Part shown: piece by piece, positions 8,726-16,924 of the stretch
How positions within the stretch are numbered: position 1 is the first letter of the stretch
Layout: each line of letters starts with the position of its first letter
NCBI GenBank assembly: GCA_026394055.1
Contig: JAPKYZ010000012.1
Coordinates: 1 to 46,133, forward strand
Direction of reading: 5' to 3'
DNA: 46,133 bases
Origin: Acidobacteriota bacterium
Lineage (GTDB): Bacteria > Acidobacteriota > Terriglobia > Bryobacterales > Bryobacteraceae
The notes under the pieces: model-generated
The model's input: only the letters and a program-made list of their open reading frames with translations
Database searches by the model: none
What the model was told of the DNA's origin: nothing
Position numbers and translations under genes: made by a program

Positions 8726-9691
8726 ATGAGCACCGTGACGCTGAATGCGGAGTATCTGGAATCACGCGGCCTGCGCGTGCGCCGCGCGGAGGAGCTGTCC
8801 GGCGGCGTCTCGAACGTCGTGCTGATGGTGGAGACCGACACGGAGTGCCTAGTCTTCAAGCAGTCCCTCGCGAAGCTCCGCGTGGCGGAGGAATGGCTGT
8901 TCGACCAGAAGCGCATCATCAATGAACGGCGCTGCATGGAGATGCTCGGCGACCTGCTGCCCGGCTCCGCGCCGCAAGTGCGCTTTGTCGACGATGAGAA
9001 CTTCATCTTCGGCATGACGTATGCCCCACCTGGAGGCGAGCTTTGGAAGACCGCCTTGCTCCGTGGCGACACCGATGTGGCGGCCGCTGAGCGCGTGGGG
9101 GCCATGTTGGGCCAGATGCACGCCCGCGCCGCCCGGGACCCGCGCACGCAGACCTGGTTTGGTGATCAGGAAGTGTTTATCCAAGGCCGCATCGATCCTT
9201 ATCACCGCTTCACTGCGAAGGCGCATCCAGATCTGGCGCCGCTGATCGAAGCGGAGGTGGCGCGCATGCTCGCTCATCGGACCACGCTGGTCCATGGCGA
9301 CTATTCGCCGAAGAATCTGTTCGTCTATCCGGACCGGGTGCTGATGCTCGATTTCGAGGTGGCGCACTATGGCGACCCGGCCTTCGATGTCGCCTTCTGC
9401 CTGACCCATCTGCTGCTGAAGGTGATCCACTTCCCGGCCCGCCGCGCGGATTACCTGCACGTGGCGCAGGCTTATTGGCAAGGCTACGCGGGCGTCGATG
9501 GCCTCGATCCGAGCGTTGAACAAAACACCATCCATGAGCTGGGCTGTCTGATGCTGGCCCGCATCGATGGCAAATCGAAGGAAGACTACATCACGGCGGA
9601 GCCTGAGAAGCAGCAGGCCCGAAACATCGCCCGCTGGCTGCTCACGGCACACCCGGCATCGCTTGAAACAGTGTGGGAGAAGATGGCATGA
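8726..9691 (+). CDS. Aminoglycoside/choline-kinase-like phosphotransferase, first gene of the enolase-like operon
   Basis: This 321-residue protein has the protein-kinase-like APH fold. An N-lobe Gly-rich stretch (AEELSGGVSNVVLMV) is followed by a Lys in FKQSLAKL. The Brenner motif HGDYSPKN has a catalytic Asp at 192 and Asn at 197, and a metal-binding Asp lies in LDFEVAHYGD (Asp209). These enzymes transfer phosphate from ATP to a hydroxyl of small molecules such as choline, homoserine, methylthioribose or sugars. It overlaps the enolase-like gene by ATGA, so the two are probably translated together; the most economical inference is that it makes a phosphorylated substrate for the next enzyme. 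The actual substrate is not deducible from sequence. Confidence 0.88.
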   Translation: MSTVTLNAEYLESRGLRVRRAEELSGGVSNVVLMVETDTECLVFKQSLAKLRVAEEWLFDQKRIINERRCMEMLGDLLPGSAPQVRFVDDENFIFGMTYAPPGGELWKTALLRGDTDVAAAERVGAMLGQMHARAARDPRTQTWFGDQEVFIQGRIDPYHRFTAKAHPDLAPLIEAEVARMLAHRTTLVHGDYSPKNLFVYPDRVLMLDFEVAHYGDPAFDVAFCLTHLLLKVIHFPARRADYLHVAQAYWQGYAGVDGLDPSVEQNTIHELGCLMLARIDGKSKEDYITAEPEKQQARNIARWLLTAHPASLETVWEKMA

Positions 9692-10896
9692 GACCCATTG
9701 AGCGCGTCCGCGCGCTGGAAGTGTTGGATTCACGGGGACGGCCCACGGTAGAGGCTGAAGTCTGGTTGACGGGTGGCGCACACGGCCGCGCCATCGCGCC
9801 GTCGGGCGCTTCCACCGGCAAGCATGAGGCCCTGGAACTGCGCGATCGTGACCCCGCCCGGTATGGCGGCCTGGGCGTCCGCAAAGCCGTCCGCAACATC
9901 CATGAAGGCATTGCCCCGGCCATCATCGGCATTGCTTCACAAGTTGAGTTGGACGACCATCTGCGCCATGTCAAGCAGTTCGGCGCCAACGCCACATTGG
10001 CTGTTTCGATGGCGATGGCGCATGCCATTGCTGACGCCAAGCGCGTGCCGCTCTGGAAGTCGATCGCTGAAGGTCCCGCCACCATGCCCGTGCCGATGGT
10101 CAACCTGATCAGCGGCGGCCTGCATGCCGGGCGCAATCTCGACCTGCAGGACTTCCTGATCATTGCCGCCAACTGCGACACCTACTCGCAGGCGCTGGAA
10201 CGGATTGTGCGGGTCTACAACAACGCCAAGCGCATCATCGACGCCCGCGGCTGGTCGTCGCTCAAAGCCGATGAAGGTGGCTTCTCGCCCGCGCTTGAGT
10301 CGAACGAAGCGGCGCTGGATCTGGTGATGGAAGCAGCCGAGGGTGTCGAGATCAAGATTGCGCTCGACGTGGCGGCGACGCACTTCTATGAGGAAGGCGT
10401 CTACCGGCTGGCGCGGGAATCGCGCTCTCTCACCGCCGCCGACATGGTGGAGCTGCTCGCGGGCTGGTGTGACCGCTACCCCATCGTTTCGATTGAAGAC
10501 GGCCTGGCTGAAGACGATTGGGATGGCTGGCAACTGCTCACCCAACGTCTGGGGCAGCGCGTGCAGTTGATCGGTGATGATCTGTTGACGACGAACCCCG
10601 GCCGCCTGCAGCGCGGCATCGACACAGGTGCGGCCAATGGCGTGTTGATCAAGATGAACCAGATCGGCACCGTCACGGAGACGCTGGAAGTGATGGCGCT
10701 CGCGAAAGCGAATGGCTACCGCACGGTGGTCTCGGCGCGGTCCGGTGAAAGTGAGGACACCACCATGTCGGATCTCGCCGTGGGCAGCGGGGCGGGGCAG
10801 ATCAAGGTGGGCAGTGTGAATCAAAGTGAGCGGTTGGCCAAGTACAACCAACTGCTCCGCATCGAACGGGAGGGCCTGCCGTATGCGCGCCTATAT
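9688..10896 (+). CDS. Enolase-family protein with altered active-site residues
   Basis: The 403-residue protein spans the whole enolase fold. The ATG at 9688 (MRPIERV) overlaps the kinase stop by ATGA. Conserved: the PSGASTG loop (38-44), His146, Glu196 in DEGG, metal ligands Asp227, Glu270 and Asp297, base Lys322 in IKMNQIG, phosphate-binding Arg351-Ser352, and Lys373. A gapless alignment from DLQDF to DEGG puts Arg175 where enolases have the catalytic Glu (yeast Glu168, in G-x-E-V-F/Y-H). The SHRSGE motif reads SARSGE (Ala350). Canonical 2-phosphoglycerate dehydration is therefore doubtful; proton abstraction and phosphate binding appear kept. Its place in a kinase-M20-lyase operon supports another substrate. 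The stop codon is at 10897-10899. Confidence 0.9.
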
Positions 10897-11968
10897 TGAG
10901 CGGGTGCTCACCAAGCTGGTGCAGATCAACTCCGTGAATCCGACGCTGACGCCGGGCTCTCCGGGCGAACGCGAAGCGGCGGAGTTTGTGGCAGAGGAGA
11001 TGCGCGCGTTGGGCTGCCAAGTGCAACTGGTGGGCGGCGACCGGCCCAGCGTCATCGCAACGCTAAAGGGCACGGGCGGTGGCCGCAGCCTCATGTTGAA
11101 CGGCCACATCGACACGGTGGGCGTGGAGGCGATGGCGGAACCGTTTAGCGGCCGCATCGATGACGGCAAGCTCTATGGCCGCGGAGCCTACGACATGAAG
11201 GCCAGCGTCGTCGCTTCGATGGCGGCCATGCGAGAGTTGGCAAAAGCGCCTCCCGCGGGCGATGTGGTGCTGGCGGCCGTGGCCGATGAGGAGTATGCCA
11301 GTGCGGGCACTGAAGAAGTGCTGCGGCATTGCGTCACCGATGGCGCCGTCTGCACGGAGCCGACGTCGCTGAAGACTTGCCTGGCCCATAAGGGCTTTGC
11401 TTGGATTGCGGTGACCACGCATGGCCGGGCCGCTCACGGGAGCCGGTTCGAGCTGGGTATTGACGCCAACATGAAGATGGGGCGCTTTCTGTCAAAGCTC
11501 GACTTGTTGGAACAAGAACTGCGCCAGCGGACGCCGCACCGCTGGGTGGGCCCGCCGTCGCTGCATGCCGCGACGTTGAACGGCGGCCAAGGTCTGAGCA
11601 CCTATGCCGACCGCTGCGTACTCCAGATCGAGCGCCGCACCATTCCCGGCGAATCGATTGATCAGGTGATGGCCGAAATCAAGGCACTGGGTGAAGCGGA
11701 CGTGGAGCTGATCTTTGCGCGGGAGCCCTTTGAAGTCAGCCAAGATGCAGCGATCGTCGAAGCCATTCGCGCCGCCGGTGGTGGCGACTATTTTGGCGAT
11801 ACGCCCTGGATGGATTCCGCACTCTTGGCTGCCGCGGGCATCGAGTGCGTCGTCATCGGCCCGCACGGTGCCGGCGCACATGCAGCAGTGGAGTGGGTAG
11901 ACCTGGAGTCAACCGTTCGATTAGGGGAGATCCTGCGCGATGCCGCAAACCAATATTCAAATTCGTGA
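10883..11968 (+). CDS. M20-family metallohydrolase (ArgE/DapE/YgeY-like)
   Basis: This is a di-zinc amidohydrolase of the M20 family, 361 residues. Metal ligands are visible: His75 and Asp77 (NGHIDTV), Asp104 (GRGAYDMK), Glu136-Glu137 (ADEEYAS; catalytic Glu and ligand), Glu159 (CTEPTS), and a C-terminal His in GPHGAGAHAA. The dimerisation lid region (AHKGFAWIAVTTHGRAAHGS) is present. Members remove acyl groups from amino acids or cleave dipeptides in the cytoplasm. It starts inside the enolase-like gene (17-nt overlap) and ends inside the lyase gene (29-nt overlap). M20 genes adjacent to diaminopropionate ammonia-lyase genes are known, as in E. coli ygeX-ygeY, which supports amino-acid-derived substrates. 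The exact substrate is unknown. Confidence 0.9.
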   Translation: MRAYIERVLTKLVQINSVNPTLTPGSPGEREAAEFVAEEMRALGCQVQLVGGDRPSVIATLKGTGGGRSLMLNGHIDTVGVEAMAEPFSGRIDDGKLYGRGAYDMKASVVASMAAMRELAKAPPAGDVVLAAVADEEYASAGTEEVLRHCVTDGAVCTEPTSLKTCLAHKGFAWIAVTTHGRAAHGSRFELGIDANMKMGRFLSKLDLLEQELRQRTPHRWVGPPSLHAATLNGGQGLSTYADRCVLQIERRTIPGESIDQVMAEIKALGEADVELIFAREPFEVSQDAAIVEAIRAAGGGDYFGDTPWMDSALLAAAGIECVVIGPHGAGAHAAVEWVDLESTVRLGEILRDAANQYSNS

Positions 11969-12779
11969 GTTCCACCGCACCTGGGGCCCGGCCACGCCGC
12001 TGCACACGCTCCCCCGGAGGATCTACATCAAGGATGAATCGCAGCGCTTCGGCCTGAACGCCTACAAGATTCTGGGCGCTTCCTGGGCGCTCTCGCAGCT
12101 GAAGCTGCCACCGGGCACCGTGGTGGCCAGCGCCACCTCCGGCAATCATGGCCGTGGTCTCGCGCACGCCTGCCGCCGTTTGGGCCTGGAGTGTGTGGTC
12201 TACATTGCCGCCGGGGCCAACCCGGTCCGCATGCGCCGCATTGAGCGCGAAGGCGCCCGCATCGTGCACGTCAACGGCAACTATGACGCGAGCGTCGCCG
12301 CCTGCATGGCCGATGCGGCTGCAAATGGTTGGACGCTGGTGCAGGACTTGGGCAAGGGTGACTACCAGCAGATCCCGGAGCTGATCATTGAAGGCTACTC
12401 GACGCTGTTCGCCGAAGCGGAGGAGCAGTTGCCGGAGCCGCCGGAGACGGTGGTGGTCCACATGGGTGCCGGCAACTTTGCCGCCGCTGGACTGCGCCAC
12501 TGGATCGGCCGCGCGCGCATTGTCGTGGCCAAGCCCGCGCCGGAGGCGGTGTTACCCGATTGCCTGATTCTCGACGAGCCATCCGAAGGTCTGCTCGACA
12601 CAGGCGTCGACGAGTGGGTGCTGATCACCGACGACGACGTCCGCCAAGCCGTCCAATACCTGGCCGATCACGGCATCGCCGCCGGACCATCAGGCGCAGG
12701 CGGTGTTGCGGGAATGTTGAAGTTGGGCATCCGGGGTCCGGCGCTGGCCGTCATCACGGAAGGCCCGGTTGTAGACTGA
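11940..12779 (+). CDS. Fold-type II PLP-dependent lyase, diaminopropionate ammonia-lyase-like
   Basis: The 279-residue protein matches the PLP beta family of threonine dehydratase and 2,3-diaminopropionate ammonia-lyase. The N-terminal motif KDESQRFGLNAYK with Schiff-base Lys43 is diaminopropionate-lyase-like. The Gly loop SGNHGRG (67-73) combines the Ser of threonine dehydratases with the HGRG of diaminopropionate lyases, where an Asp usually stands at residue 67. A second phosphate-binding loop is PSGAGGVAG. It is shorter than typical diaminopropionate lyases (about 400 residues). It likely eliminates ammonia or another beta-substituent from a diamino or hydroxy acid to give a 2-keto acid; specificity is open. 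It overlaps the M20 gene by 29 nt. Confidence 0.88.
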   Translation: MPQTNIQIREFHRTWGPATPLHTLPRRIYIKDESQRFGLNAYKILGASWALSQLKLPPGTVVASATSGNHGRGLAHACRRLGLECVVYIAAGANPVRMRRIEREGARIVHVNGNYDASVAACMADAAANGWTLVQDLGKGDYQQIPELIIEGYSTLFAEAEEQLPEPPETVVVHMGAGNFAAAGLRHWIGRARIVVAKPAPEAVLPDCLILDEPSEGLLDTGVDEWVLITDDDVRQAVQYLADHGIAAGPSGAGGVAGMLKLGIRGPALAVITEGPVVD

Positions 12780-12786
12780 GGAGGCG

Positions 12787-13695
12787 ATGACCCGCCGAAC
12801 CGCTCTCTCCCTGGCTGCTCTGCCCATGATGGCCGCACCGCCCGCGCCGCGCTGGCCCGTGTCGATCTTCTCGAAGCACTTGCACTGGCTGCCGATTGGC
12901 GAGGCGGCGGTGTTCGCCAAACAGTTGGGCTTTGAGGCGATCGACTTGACCGTCCGCAAGGGCGGCCACGTGGAGCCGGAGCAAGTAGAGACCGGCCTGC
13001 CCGCCGCCGCCGAGGCCATCCGCAAAGCTGGCCTTGAGATCACCATGATCACCACCGCCATTGGCGGCATCAGCGTGCCGCAAACCCCGGCCATCTTCAA
13101 GACCATGCGCGCGCTCGGCATCAAGTACTACCGCTGGGGCGGAATAAAGTACGTCGAGAAATCAAGCGTTAAGGAACAGATCGCGACGCTGCGCCCGATG
13201 GTGAGGACGCTTGCGGAGAAGAGCGCTGAGCAAGGCGTCTGCGGCATCTACCACACGCATTCCGGCTTGGGCGAATTCGGCGCCTCCATCTGGGACATCC
13301 TGGCCGTCGTCGATGGTCTGGACCCCGCCGCCATCGGCATCAACTACGACATCGGCCACGCCACCGTCGAAGGCGGCTTCGGCGGCTGGGTGAACTCTTT
13401 CCGGGCGGCGGGGCCGTATGTGCGCGGTGTCGCGCTGAAGGACTTCAAGTGGGAGAAGAACGCCAAAGGCCAGTGGCGTCCGGAATGGTGCCCGTTGGGC
13501 GATGGCATGGTGGATTGGGCCAGCTTCGCGAAACGTTTGCAGGGCACCACCTTCAACGGTCCACTGCAGCTGCACTACGAATACGAACTGGGCGGAGCCG
13601 AGCATGGCGACCGCCAAGTCACCTGGGCCGCCGACCGCATCGCCAACTCCATGCGCCGCGATCTGGAACGCGTGCGTGGCTACCTAGCGGCTTGA
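12787..13695 (+). CDS. Sugar-phosphate isomerase/epimerase-like TIM-barrel protein, exported
   Basis: The 302-residue protein begins with a Tat-like signal (TRRTALSLAALPMMAAPPA). It continues as an AP-endonuclease-2/xylose-isomerase-type TIM barrel: FAKQLGFEAIDLTV, ITMITTAIGG, GIYHTHSGLGEFG with metal-ligand-type His residues, GINYDIGHATVEGG, VALKDFKW, and QLHYEYELGG near the end. These proteins isomerise or epimerise sugars or inositols. It starts 7 bp after the lyase gene, so it is probably in the same transcript, but its export signal suggests a separate substrate pool. The stop codon lies in the first arm of a perfect hairpin. Confidence 0.85.
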   Translation: MTRRTALSLAALPMMAAPPAPRWPVSIFSKHLHWLPIGEAAVFAKQLGFEAIDLTVRKGGHVEPEQVETGLPAAAEAIRKAGLEITMITTAIGGISVPQTPAIFKTMRALGIKYYRWGGIKYVEKSSVKEQIATLRPMVRTLAEKSAEQGVCGIYHTHSGLGEFGASIWDILAVVDGLDPAAIGINYDIGHATVEGGFGGWVNSFRAAGPYVRGVALKDFKWEKNAKGQWRPEWCPLGDGMVDWASFAKRLQGTTFNGPLQLHYEYELGGAEHGDRQVTWAADRIANSMRRDLERVRGYLAA

Positions 13696-13721
13696 GGGCT
13701 GGCCGATGTTCAGCCCTCAAG
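13691..13721 (+). terminator. Hairpin at the end of the enolase-like operon
   Basis: An 11-bp perfect stem (CTTGAGGGCTG / CAGCCCTCAAG) with a 9-nt loop contains the TGA stop of the TIM-barrel gene. A partial repeat of the arm (CTTGGGGCTG) follows. It lies between convergent genes, so termination in both directions is possible; the T-run is weak. Confidence 0.6.
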
Positions 13722-13765
13722 CGTCAGCTTGGGGCTGAAAAGTAGCCTCGTTTCGCCAGAAGGAT

Positions 13766-14422
13766 CTAGAACACCCGCCGGTTCAGCCGGGCGACGGTGA
13801 ACTTTGCCGTATCGGCCACGGCCATCACGGCCATCACGCCAGCCTGCACGGGGTCGGTCACCACCAGGTCCGCTGCGTCGGGCACACTGCCTGCCATATT
13901 TAGGCTGATCACCAGTAAGCCCTGCGCACGCACTTCGCGAACCGCCGCCTCGATGTCGCCGCCCATCAGTGATCCAGCGAGCACCAGTGCTTTGGCCCGT
14001 GGCAGGCGCGCCACCGCGCGCACGGCGGCTCCCAACTGCTGCTCGCCTACTAGCGGAATCGTATCCACGGAGATATGCTCGCCGCGGATGTTGTGGCGGT
14101 CCGCTTCGCTGATCGCGCCGATCGCCACCTGGCCCACCTGGGCACCACCGCCGGTGATGATGATGCGCTTGCCGAAGATGCGCTGCAGGCTGTTGACGAT
14201 CTCAACGCGCCGCACCACTTTTAGCTCGTCCAGGGCGGCGATCATGGCTTCCGGCTCGCCCGGCAGCTCGATCTCAAAGTAGATCCGTTCCACATCGGCG
14301 TGACGCTCCATGATGGCGATGGAGGTGATGTTGCCGTTGCAGCTAGCGATCACCCCCGACATCTGGTGCATGATTCCAGGACCCGGGTCGGTATGAACGA
14401 CGAGGCCGACTTTTTCGAGCAT
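13766..14422 (-). CDS. ACT-domain protein of unknown function (DUF5612-like)
   Basis: The 218-residue cytoplasmic protein has an N-terminal ACT domain (about residues 1-75; GLVVHTDPGPGIMHQMSGVI with the Gly-rich turn, then VERIYFEIELPGEPEAMI). ACT domains usually bind amino acids. The rest is a second alpha/beta domain (RIIITGGGAQVGQVAIGAI, KALVLAGSLMGGDIEAAV, LLVISLNMAGSVPDAADLV) that resembles the domain seen C-terminal to ACT in archaeal proteins of the DUF5612 group; I am only moderately sure of that family name. No enzymatic residues are obvious. An amino-acid-sensing role is inferred. It is divergent from hicA, 93 bp away. Confidence 0.75.
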   Translation of the reverse strand: MLEKVGLVVHTDPGPGIMHQMSGVIASCNGNITSIAIMERHADVERIYFEIELPGEPEAMIAALDELKVVRRVEIVNSLQRIFGKRIIITGGGAQVGQVAIGAISEADRHNIRGEHISVDTIPLVGEQQLGAAVRAVARLPRAKALVLAGSLMGGDIEAAVREVRAQGLLVISLNMAGSVPDAADLVVTDPVQAGVMAVMAVADTAKFTVARLNRRVF

Positions 14423-14484
14423 AGAGCTTTAGGATACGAAAGGCGGCTTGGTGGATGGACGCGCAGCAGGGCTGCCCGTTGCGT

Positions 14485-14502
14485 GCGTACACTTCTATAC
14501 GC
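14485..14502. promoter_or_regulatory. Inverted repeat upstream of hicA, operator candidate
   Basis: GCGTACACTTCTATACGC has 5-bp perfect arms (GCGTA / TACGC), 7-bp arms if one mismatch is allowed, and ends 13 bp before the hicA start. HicB antitoxins carry a DNA-binding domain and repress their own operon, so this is a likely HicB site. A possible -35/-10 pair (TTGCGT at 14479, TACATT at 14503, 18-bp spacing) would flank it and imply a leaderless or very short leader. Confidence 0.45.
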
Positions 14503-14515
14503 TACATTCAGAGCT

Positions 14516-14752
14516 GTGAAGGGCAGCGAGTTCTGGCGGCTGCTGAAGCGGCTTGCTCGCCGCCGAGGCTTGCGCGTGGAGTTTGACGAGCGTCATGGCA
14601 AAGGTAGCCACGGCCGTATCTATCTAGGCTCACGATTCACCACCATGAAGGACCGCAAGAAAGAGATCTCTCCCGGCTTGTTGAAGGCAATGTGTGGGGA
14701 CTTGGGCATTTCACCGGAAGAGTTGACCCGGGCCGAGGAGCACGGCGAATGA
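14516..14752 (+). CDS. hicA: HicA-like mRNA interferase toxin
   Basis: The 78-residue protein starts at GTG (VKGSEFWRLL). It shows the double-stranded-RNA-binding-like HicA pattern: a helix with SEFWRLLKRL, then HGKGSHGRIYLG with the catalytic-type His32, and KEISPGLLKAMCGDLGIS as the terminal helix. HicA cleaves mRNA when not bound by HicB. The frame is open upstream to 14300, but that extension overlaps the divergent ACT gene and has no HicA similarity. It overlaps hicB by ATGA, in the toxin-first order usual for hicAB. Confidence 0.82.
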   Translation: MKGSEFWRLLKRLARRRGLRVEFDERHGKGSHGRIYLGSRFTTMKDRKKEISPGLLKAMCGDLGISPEELTRAEEHGE

Positions 14753-15183
14753 GCACATTACACTACCCGGCTGTCTTTCGGCAGGAATCCGATGGCCGCG
14801 TCAACGTCCGGTTTCCGGACTTGCCCGGCGCGGTGACCGACGGTGCGGACGCGGCTGAGGCCTATGCGGAAGCGATAGACTGCCTGGGCTCCTACATCAG
14901 CGTGTCGATGACGCGCAAGGAACCGATTCCGTCGGCGTCGGTGGCGAAAAGGAGGCAACGGCTGATCCCGGTGCCGCTCTGGATCGCACCTAAGTTCGCG
15001 CTCTACCAGACGATGATGCGGCAAGCCGTGACCAATCGTGAATTGGCCCGGCGCCTTGGCGTAACGGAGGCCGTGATCAGGCGGATGCTCGACCCGGAGC
15101 ACGCCTCCAAGCCTGGGAAGATCGAGATCGCCCTGGCTGCCCTGCGGCAACGGATCTCGTTGACGCTCGAAGATGCTGCGTAG
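14749..15183 (+). CDS. hicB: HicB-like antitoxin with DNA-binding domain
   Basis: The 144-residue protein has the partial RNase-H-like HicB fold (YPAVFRQESDGRVNVRFPDLPGAVTDGAD, then EAYAEAIDCLGSYI). A C-terminal helix-turn-helix follows (NRELARRLGVTEAVIRRMLDPE). It neutralises HicA and probably represses the operon through the inverted repeat upstream of hicA. The ATG at 14749 overlaps the hicA stop, so the two are translationally coupled. It is longer than minimal HicB proteins because of the middle linker and HTH. Confidence 0.85.
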   Translation: MSTLHYPAVFRQESDGRVNVRFPDLPGAVTDGADAAEAYAEAIDCLGSYISVSMTRKEPIPSASVAKRRQRLIPVPLWIAPKFALYQTMMRQAVTNRELARRLGVTEAVIRRMLDPEHASKPGKIEIALAALRQRISLTLEDAA

Positions 15184-15205
15184 CCCAAAGGCCGTTGGCG
15201 AGCCG

Positions 15206-15757
<552 letters not shown>

Positions 15758-15769
15758 GGTGAAAATTCC

Positions 15770-16852
15770 TTAGCGCTGGATGCGGGCTGAGCCGCCCTGG
15801 GCGAAGGCGCGCACTTGTTCGAGCGTCGCCATCGTCGTGTCGCCGGGGAAGGTGGTGAGCAGTGCGCCGTGCGCCCAGCCCAACTTCAGCGCATCCTCCG
15901 GCGATTCACCGCTGAGCATGCCATAGAACAGGCCGGCGGCAAAGCCGTCGCCGCCGCCCACGCGATCGAGAACATCCAGCTCGCAGGTGGGCGACACGTA
16001 GGTCTGGCCATTCACCCAGGTCACCGCGCCCCAGCTATGGCGATTCGTCGAGTGCACTTCGCGCAGCGTCGTCGCCACTACCTTCACGTTGGGGTACAGC
16101 TCCACCACCCGGCCGATCATGCCGAAGAACGTGCTGGGGTCCAGCTTGGACTTGGCCGCCACTTCCGGACCAGGCACGCCCAGCCCCTTCTGCAGATCCT
16201 CTTCGTTACCCACCAGTACATCGACGTTGGCCATGATGCGGCTGATCACTTCCACGGCGCGATCCTGGCCGCCCGAGATCTTCCACAGCTTCTCGCGGAA
16301 GTTGAGGTCGAGCGATACGATCGCCCCGGCCGCCTTGGCCGCCTGCATGCCTTCGATGATCACCTCCGCTGTGGTTGGCGAAAGGGCCGCGAAGATGCCG
16401 CCCGAATGGAACCAGCGGATGCCGCCCGCAAAAATCTTGCCCCAATCAAAATCGCCCGGCTTCAAGCGAGCCGCGGCTTCGTTGCAGCGGTTGTAGAACA
16501 CGACTGGTGCCCGCATGCCCAGGCCGCGATCGCTATAGACGGTGGCCATGTTGGGGCCGTTCACGCCGTCATGCTCAAAGTGCTTGTAGAAGGGCCGGAC
16601 ACCCATGGCGCGGACGCGTTCGGCGATCAGGTCACCAATCGGGTAGGACACCATGGCGCTGGCGACGCCGGTGTTCATGCGGAAGCAGTCCGCCAGATTG
16701 GCGGCCACGTTGAACTCGCCGCCGCTGACGTGAATAGCAAATTCTGACGCCTTGCGGAAGGGGATAACACCCGGGTCCACACGATGCACCAGCGCACCCA
16801 GCGACAACAAATCCAAGTCGCCCTCAGGGCGGATATTTAGGCCATAACTCAT
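15770..16852 (-). CDS. kdgK: PfkB-family sugar kinase, 2-keto-3-deoxygluconate kinase-like
   Basis: The 360-residue ribokinase-family protein starts at ATG 16852 (MSYGLNIRPEG), preceded by AAGGAGAC; the open frame extends to 16897 but lacks a better ribosome site. The N-terminal sugar-binding motif is SGGEFNVAANLADC. The C-terminal catalytic motif is DRVGGGDGFAAGLFYG, where the Asp acts as base. KDG kinase phosphorylates 2-keto-3-deoxygluconate for the Entner-Doudoroff route used on pectin and alginate monomers. Other PfkB substrates cannot be excluded. It leads the kdgK-kdsC pair and is divergent from tilS. Confidence 0.82.
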   Translation of the reverse strand: MSYGLNIRPEGDLDLLSLGALVHRVDPGVIPFRKASEFAIHVSGGEFNVAANLADCFRMNTGVASAMVSYPIGDLIAERVRAMGVRPFYKHFEHDGVNGPNMATVYSDRGLGMRAPVVFYNRCNEAAARLKPGDFDWGKIFAGGIRWFHSGGIFAALSPTTAEVIIEGMQAAKAAGAIVSLDLNFREKLWKISGGQDRAVEVISRIMANVDVLVGNEEDLQKGLGVPGPEVAAKSKLDPSTFFGMIGRVVELYPNVKVVATTLREVHSTNRHSWGAVTWVNGQTYVSPTCELDVLDRVGGGDGFAAGLFYGMLSGESPEDALKLGWAHGALLTTFPGDTTMATLEQVRAFAQGGSARIQR

Positions 16853-16924
16853 GTGAGTCTCCTTCAAGATGAACGATCGCGGCGCCGCCGGGCACATGGC
16901 GTGTGCTTAGGATGAAGTAGAGAA

